Origin: Sulfuricella sp.
Lineage (GTDB): Bacteria; Pseudomonadota; Gammaproteobacteria; Burkholderiales; Sulfuricellaceae
Length of the DNA stretch: 15,347 bases
Assembly (NCBI GenBank): GCA_019911785.1
Contig: JAIOJM010000126.1
Span: 1 to 15,347, forward strand
Direction: 5' to 3'
A program made the translations under genes and the position numbers. Below, piece by piece: positions 12,839 to 15,347 of the stretch; within the stretch, counting starts at the first letter, position 1; the number at the start of each line of letters is the position of its first letter. Under the pieces are notes generated by a model. The model had not been told where the DNA came from. It saw only the letters and a program-made list of their open reading frames with translations, and made no database searches.

Positions 12839-14955
12839 TCCTGGGAGACGAGCCCACTGATGCCGAGCTGATGGAGCGCGAGCTGCGCAAGGCCGGCATC
12901 GCTTTCGTATCGCAGCGCGTGGACACCAAGGACGCCTTTATCCAGGCGCTCGAGGAGTTCCGGTCCGATGTGGTCCTTGCGGATTACAAGCGGCCCAATT
13001 TTGGCGGCTTGGCCGCGCTAAAAATCGTGCGGCGGACGCACCCGGAGGTGCCGGTGATCATCGTGACCGGCATGCTGGGGGAAGAGCCGGCAATCGAGTT
13101 GCTCAAGGCAGGCGCCAAGGATTACGTCCTGAAGGACAATTTGGCGCGACTGGCCCCCGCCATCCAGCGGGCGTTTTCGGAGGAGCAGGGCATCCGCACC
13201 CGCAAGGCGGCGGAGAAGGCGGTGCGGGAGGCGGAACAGGCGCTGCAAAAAGTCAACCGCACGCTCAGGGTCTTGAGTGAATGCAACACACTGCTGATCC
13301 ATGTCAAGAAAGAGCAGGACCTGTTCAACGATGTCTGCCGGGTGCTCGTGGCAAAGGGAGGCTACCGCATGGCCTGGGTCGGCCTTGCGGAACATGACGA
13401 CGGTAAAACCGTGCGCCCGCTGGCGCATTGTGGTTACGAGGCCGGATATCTGGAAAACACAAGGATCAGCTGGGCGGACGGCGAACAAGGCCAGTCCCTT
13501 GCCGGCACAGCCATCAGGACGGGTGCTGTGCAAATTGCCCAGGATCTCGTCACTGATTCCGGAATGGCGCCCTGGTGGCGTCATGAGGTGTCAAAACGCG
13601 GCTACGCGTCAGGCATTGCCGTGCCCCTCAAGAATGAGTCAGGCGTATTCGGCGTCCTGGCCCTTTTCGCATCCCAGACCAATGCCTTTACCGACGAAGA
13701 AGTGGGGCTGCTGGAGGAGCTTGCCGCCGACCTTGCCTTTGGCATCGATGCGCTGCGCAACCGCGTCAAGCTGAAACGGTACCAAGAGCATCTCGAAGAA
13801 ATGGTGCGAAGCCGCACTGCCGAGCTCAGAGAGACCAACCAGCGTCTGGAGAAGGAGGCGGCAAACCGTCGCCGGACTCAGGAGCGGCTGTCGCGGACCG
13901 CGCAGCGCCTGGAATACCTGGTCGCCTCCAGCCCGACGGTGATCTACAGCTGCAAGGCGGATGGGGATTACCCCGCCACCTTCGTCAGCGCCAATGTCAG
14001 GAACCTGTTGGGATACAAGCCGAGCGACTTCACCGAAGACCCGGGATTCTGGTCCAGCCACATCCACCCCGAGGATGCGCCGTTGATGCTTGAGGGATTG
14101 GGGCACTTGGCCGAAAAAGGGCAATACAGCCACGAGTACCGCTTCCGCCTGAAGGACGGCAGCTACCGCTGGCTGCACGACGAGCTGAAGCTGACCTATG
14201 ATGCCGACAGCCGGCCGCTGGAGATGGTGGGCTACCTGGCCGATGTCACGGCGCGCAAGGAGGTCGATCGTCTCAAGGACGAGCTGATTTCCACCGTCAG
14301 CCATGAATTGCGCACCCCCCTCACCACCCTGCGCGGCTTCGTGGAGCTGCTGCTGGCGCGCGATTTCCCGCCGGAGAAGGAGCGGCAATTCCTGGGCATC
14401 GTCGACCAGGAAACGATGCGGCTCACCCGCCTGATCGACGACTTTCTCGACATCCAGCGCATCGAGTCGGGGCGCCAGGAATACCGTTTCGAGAGCCTGG
14501 ACGTTCTGCCCCTGTTGCGCGACATGGCCGAACTGTTCCAGAAGTCGGACCATAAACACACGATACGTGTCGATGCGCCTGCCGGGCTGCCGCTTGTCCA
14601 GATGGACGGCGAACGCATCCGCCAGGTGCTGGAAAACCTGATCTCCAATGCCCTGAAATTCTCCCCTGCAGGCGGGGAAATCCTGTTGCGCGCCCGCGCA
14701 GGCGGGAACGAAATCGAAATCGAAATAAGCGTGACCGACCCCGGCATCGGCATTCCCGCCGAGGAAATTCCGAAGCTTTTTGCCAAGTTCTACCGCGTCG
14801 AACGTCCCGGCACGCCGCGTTTTCCGGGCACCGGCCTGGGGCTTGCCCTGGTCAGGGAGATCGTGCAGAAGCATGGCGGGCGGGTTTGGGCCGAGAGCGA
14901 GCTTGGCCGGGGCAGCACCTTCTATTTCACCCTCCCGGTTGAGGAGAAGCGGTGA
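12814..14955 (+). CDS. Hybrid sensor histidine kinase: receiver-GAF-PAS-HisKA-HATPase
   Basis: From ATG 12814 the product has 713 residues. An N-terminal receiver (about 1-125; Asp57 in VVLADY, then VIIVTGMLGEEPAIELLKAG) is followed by a GAF domain (about 168-313), a coiled linker (HLEEMVRSRTAELRE), a PAS domain (about 365-478; WLHDELKL...GYLADVTARK), HisKA with His497 in STVSHELRTPL, and HATPase with ISNALKFSPAGG and GTGLGLALVREI. The receiver's acidic pocket reads GDE instead of the usual E/D-D-E, so one magnesium-binding acidic residue is replaced by Gly11. No membrane segments are present. The frame is open upstream to 12736, but the receiver begins naturally at 12814. It overlaps the next sensor gene by one base and probably forms a separate signalling operon; the cue is unknown and a gas vesicle link is unsupported. 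Confidence 0.9.
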   Translation: MVSELRILILGDEPTDAELMERELRKAGIAFVSQRVDTKDAFIQALEEFRSDVVLADYKRPNFGGLAALKIVRRTHPEVPVIIVTGMLGEEPAIELLKAGAKDYVLKDNLARLAPAIQRAFSEEQGIRTRKAAEKAVREAEQALQKVNRTLRVLSECNTLLIHVKKEQDLFNDVCRVLVAKGGYRMAWVGLAEHDDGKTVRPLAHCGYEAGYLENTRISWADGEQGQSLAGTAIRTGAVQIAQDLVTDSGMAPWWRHEVSKRGYASGIAVPLKNESGVFGVLALFASQTNAFTDEEVGLLEELAADLAFGIDALRNRVKLKRYQEHLEEMVRSRTAELRETNQRLEKEAANRRRTQERLSRTAQRLEYLVASSPTVIYSCKADGDYPATFVSANVRNLLGYKPSDFTEDPGFWSSHIHPEDAPLMLEGLGHLAEKGQYSHEYRFRLKDGSYRWLHDELKLTYDADSRPLEMVGYLADVTARKEVDRLKDELISTVSHELRTPLTTLRGFVELLLARDFPPEKERQFLGIVDQETMRLTRLIDDFLDIQRIESGRQEYRFESLDVLPLLRDMAELFQKSDHKHTIRVDAPAGLPLVQMDGERIRQVLENLISNALKFSPAGGEILLRARAGGNEIEIEISVTDPGIGIPAEEIPKLFAKFYRVERPGTPRFPGTGLGLALVREIVQKHGGRVWAESELGRGSTFYFTLPVEEKR

Positions 14956-15347
14956 TGCCTCTACTTCCGCCCATTGTGTTCATTGAGGTCGAGCGGGCTA
15001 TTCACGGGCTGGACCAATACATCCATGGGTTTTCGATCGCGCTCCAGCTGCTGGCGGCGGCGCTGGCACTCTACACCATCCGCTTTTCCGGCCGGGCGAC
15101 CGCATGGATTCTGCTGTCCGTTGCCTTCCTCCTGCAGGCGGTGCGTCGGTGGCTGGACTATCTCGTCGCACATGGCTTCTTGAGCATGACTGCCTACCAC
15201 GCCTGGAGCGACGTCACCGGCCTGCTGGTTTCGATGCTGATCCTGGCCGGCGTTTACCACATGCGCAAGGTTTTCATTGCGCGGACGCTGGCGGAGAAGG
15301 GGCTGGCGGAGAGCGAGGAGAAATTCCGCGCGATCGTTTCCGGCACG
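14955..15347 (+). CDS. Membrane-bound PAS sensor protein (3' truncated by the window)
   Basis: ATG 14955 overlaps the preceding kinase stop by one base (TGATG), and the frame stays open for 131 codons to the window end. The visible part has three hydrophobic segments, about residues 27-42 (SIALQLLAAALALYTI), 51-62 (WILLSVAFLLQA) and 87-101 (VTGLLVSMLILAGVY), then a linker helix LAEKGLAESEEKFRAIVSGT, which is a typical entry into a PAS domain. The remainder, probably PAS plus kinase or GGDEF, is outside the window. Coupling to the soluble hybrid kinase suggests a membrane sensor working in the same signalling chain. Confidence 0.8.
   Translation, partial: MPLLPPIVFIEVERAIHGLDQYIHGFSIALQLLAAALALYTIRFSGRATAWILLSVAFLLQAVRRWLDYLVAHGFLSMTAYHAWSDVTGLLVSMLILAGVYHMRKVFIARTLAEKGLAESEEKFRAIVSGT

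Noticed and set aside
13639..14874. Long minus-strand ORF (411 codons) opposite the hybrid kinase, and similar long ones at 542-1450 and 2914-3879
   Set aside because: They mirror GC-rich, clearly coding + strand genes with intact domains, and their translations show no recognisable motifs. They are codon-bias shadows.

Overview
The window holds a nearly complete gas vesicle (gvp) gene cluster from a GC-rich bacterium. All recognisable genes are on the + strand. Bacterial origin is supported by Shine-Dalgarno sites, ATGA-type translational couplings, a -24/-12 (sigma-54) promoter and histidine kinases. The lineage is not certain. A proteobacterium is my best guess, from the sigma-54 promoter, the GvpC and the dispersed palindrome type at 12.7 kb; Nitrospirota or another GC-rich phylum cannot be excluded.

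Region 1 (2-4724) is a tightly packed block. It contains a 5'-truncated double-AAA ATPase of the CDC48/p97 type, a GvpF/GvpL-family protein overlapping it by 4 nt, an NtrB-like two-PAS histidine kinase, and a receiver-only response regulator.

Region 2 (4725-4932) is an AT-rich regulatory gap with a good sigma-54 promoter (GG-N10-GC) and a hairpin predicted at the 5' end of the transcript.

Region 3 (4933-12648) is the main gvp operon. Its order is gvpA, a strong hairpin, gvpC with 33-residue repeats, a six-CxxCxGxG DnaJ-type zinc protein, gvpN, a GvpV-like coiled-coil protein, a small basic ORF, gvpF/L, gvpG, a tandem ArsA/Get3-like ATPase, a TPR-like small protein, gvpS-like, gvpK and gvpJ. 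The F-G...S-K-J core order resembles that of Bacillus megaterium.

Region 4 (12649-15347) begins with a palindromic REP-like element and then carries two sensor genes. One is a receiver-GAF-PAS-histidine kinase. The other is a membrane PAS sensor cut by the window end. They look like a separate locus.

Functionally, GvpA is the shell protein and GvpC the outer reinforcing protein. GvpF/L, G, S, K and J are assembly or minor-shell proteins, and GvpN is the AAA+ assembly ATPase. What sets this cluster apart is the extra protein-handling set around the standard genes: a CDC48-like unfoldase, a tandem Get3/ArsA-like ATPase with a CxxC in each half, a J-domain-less zinc-finger protein and a TPR-like protein. 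A plausible but untested reading is a dedicated chaperone system for the very hydrophobic GvpA-family subunits.
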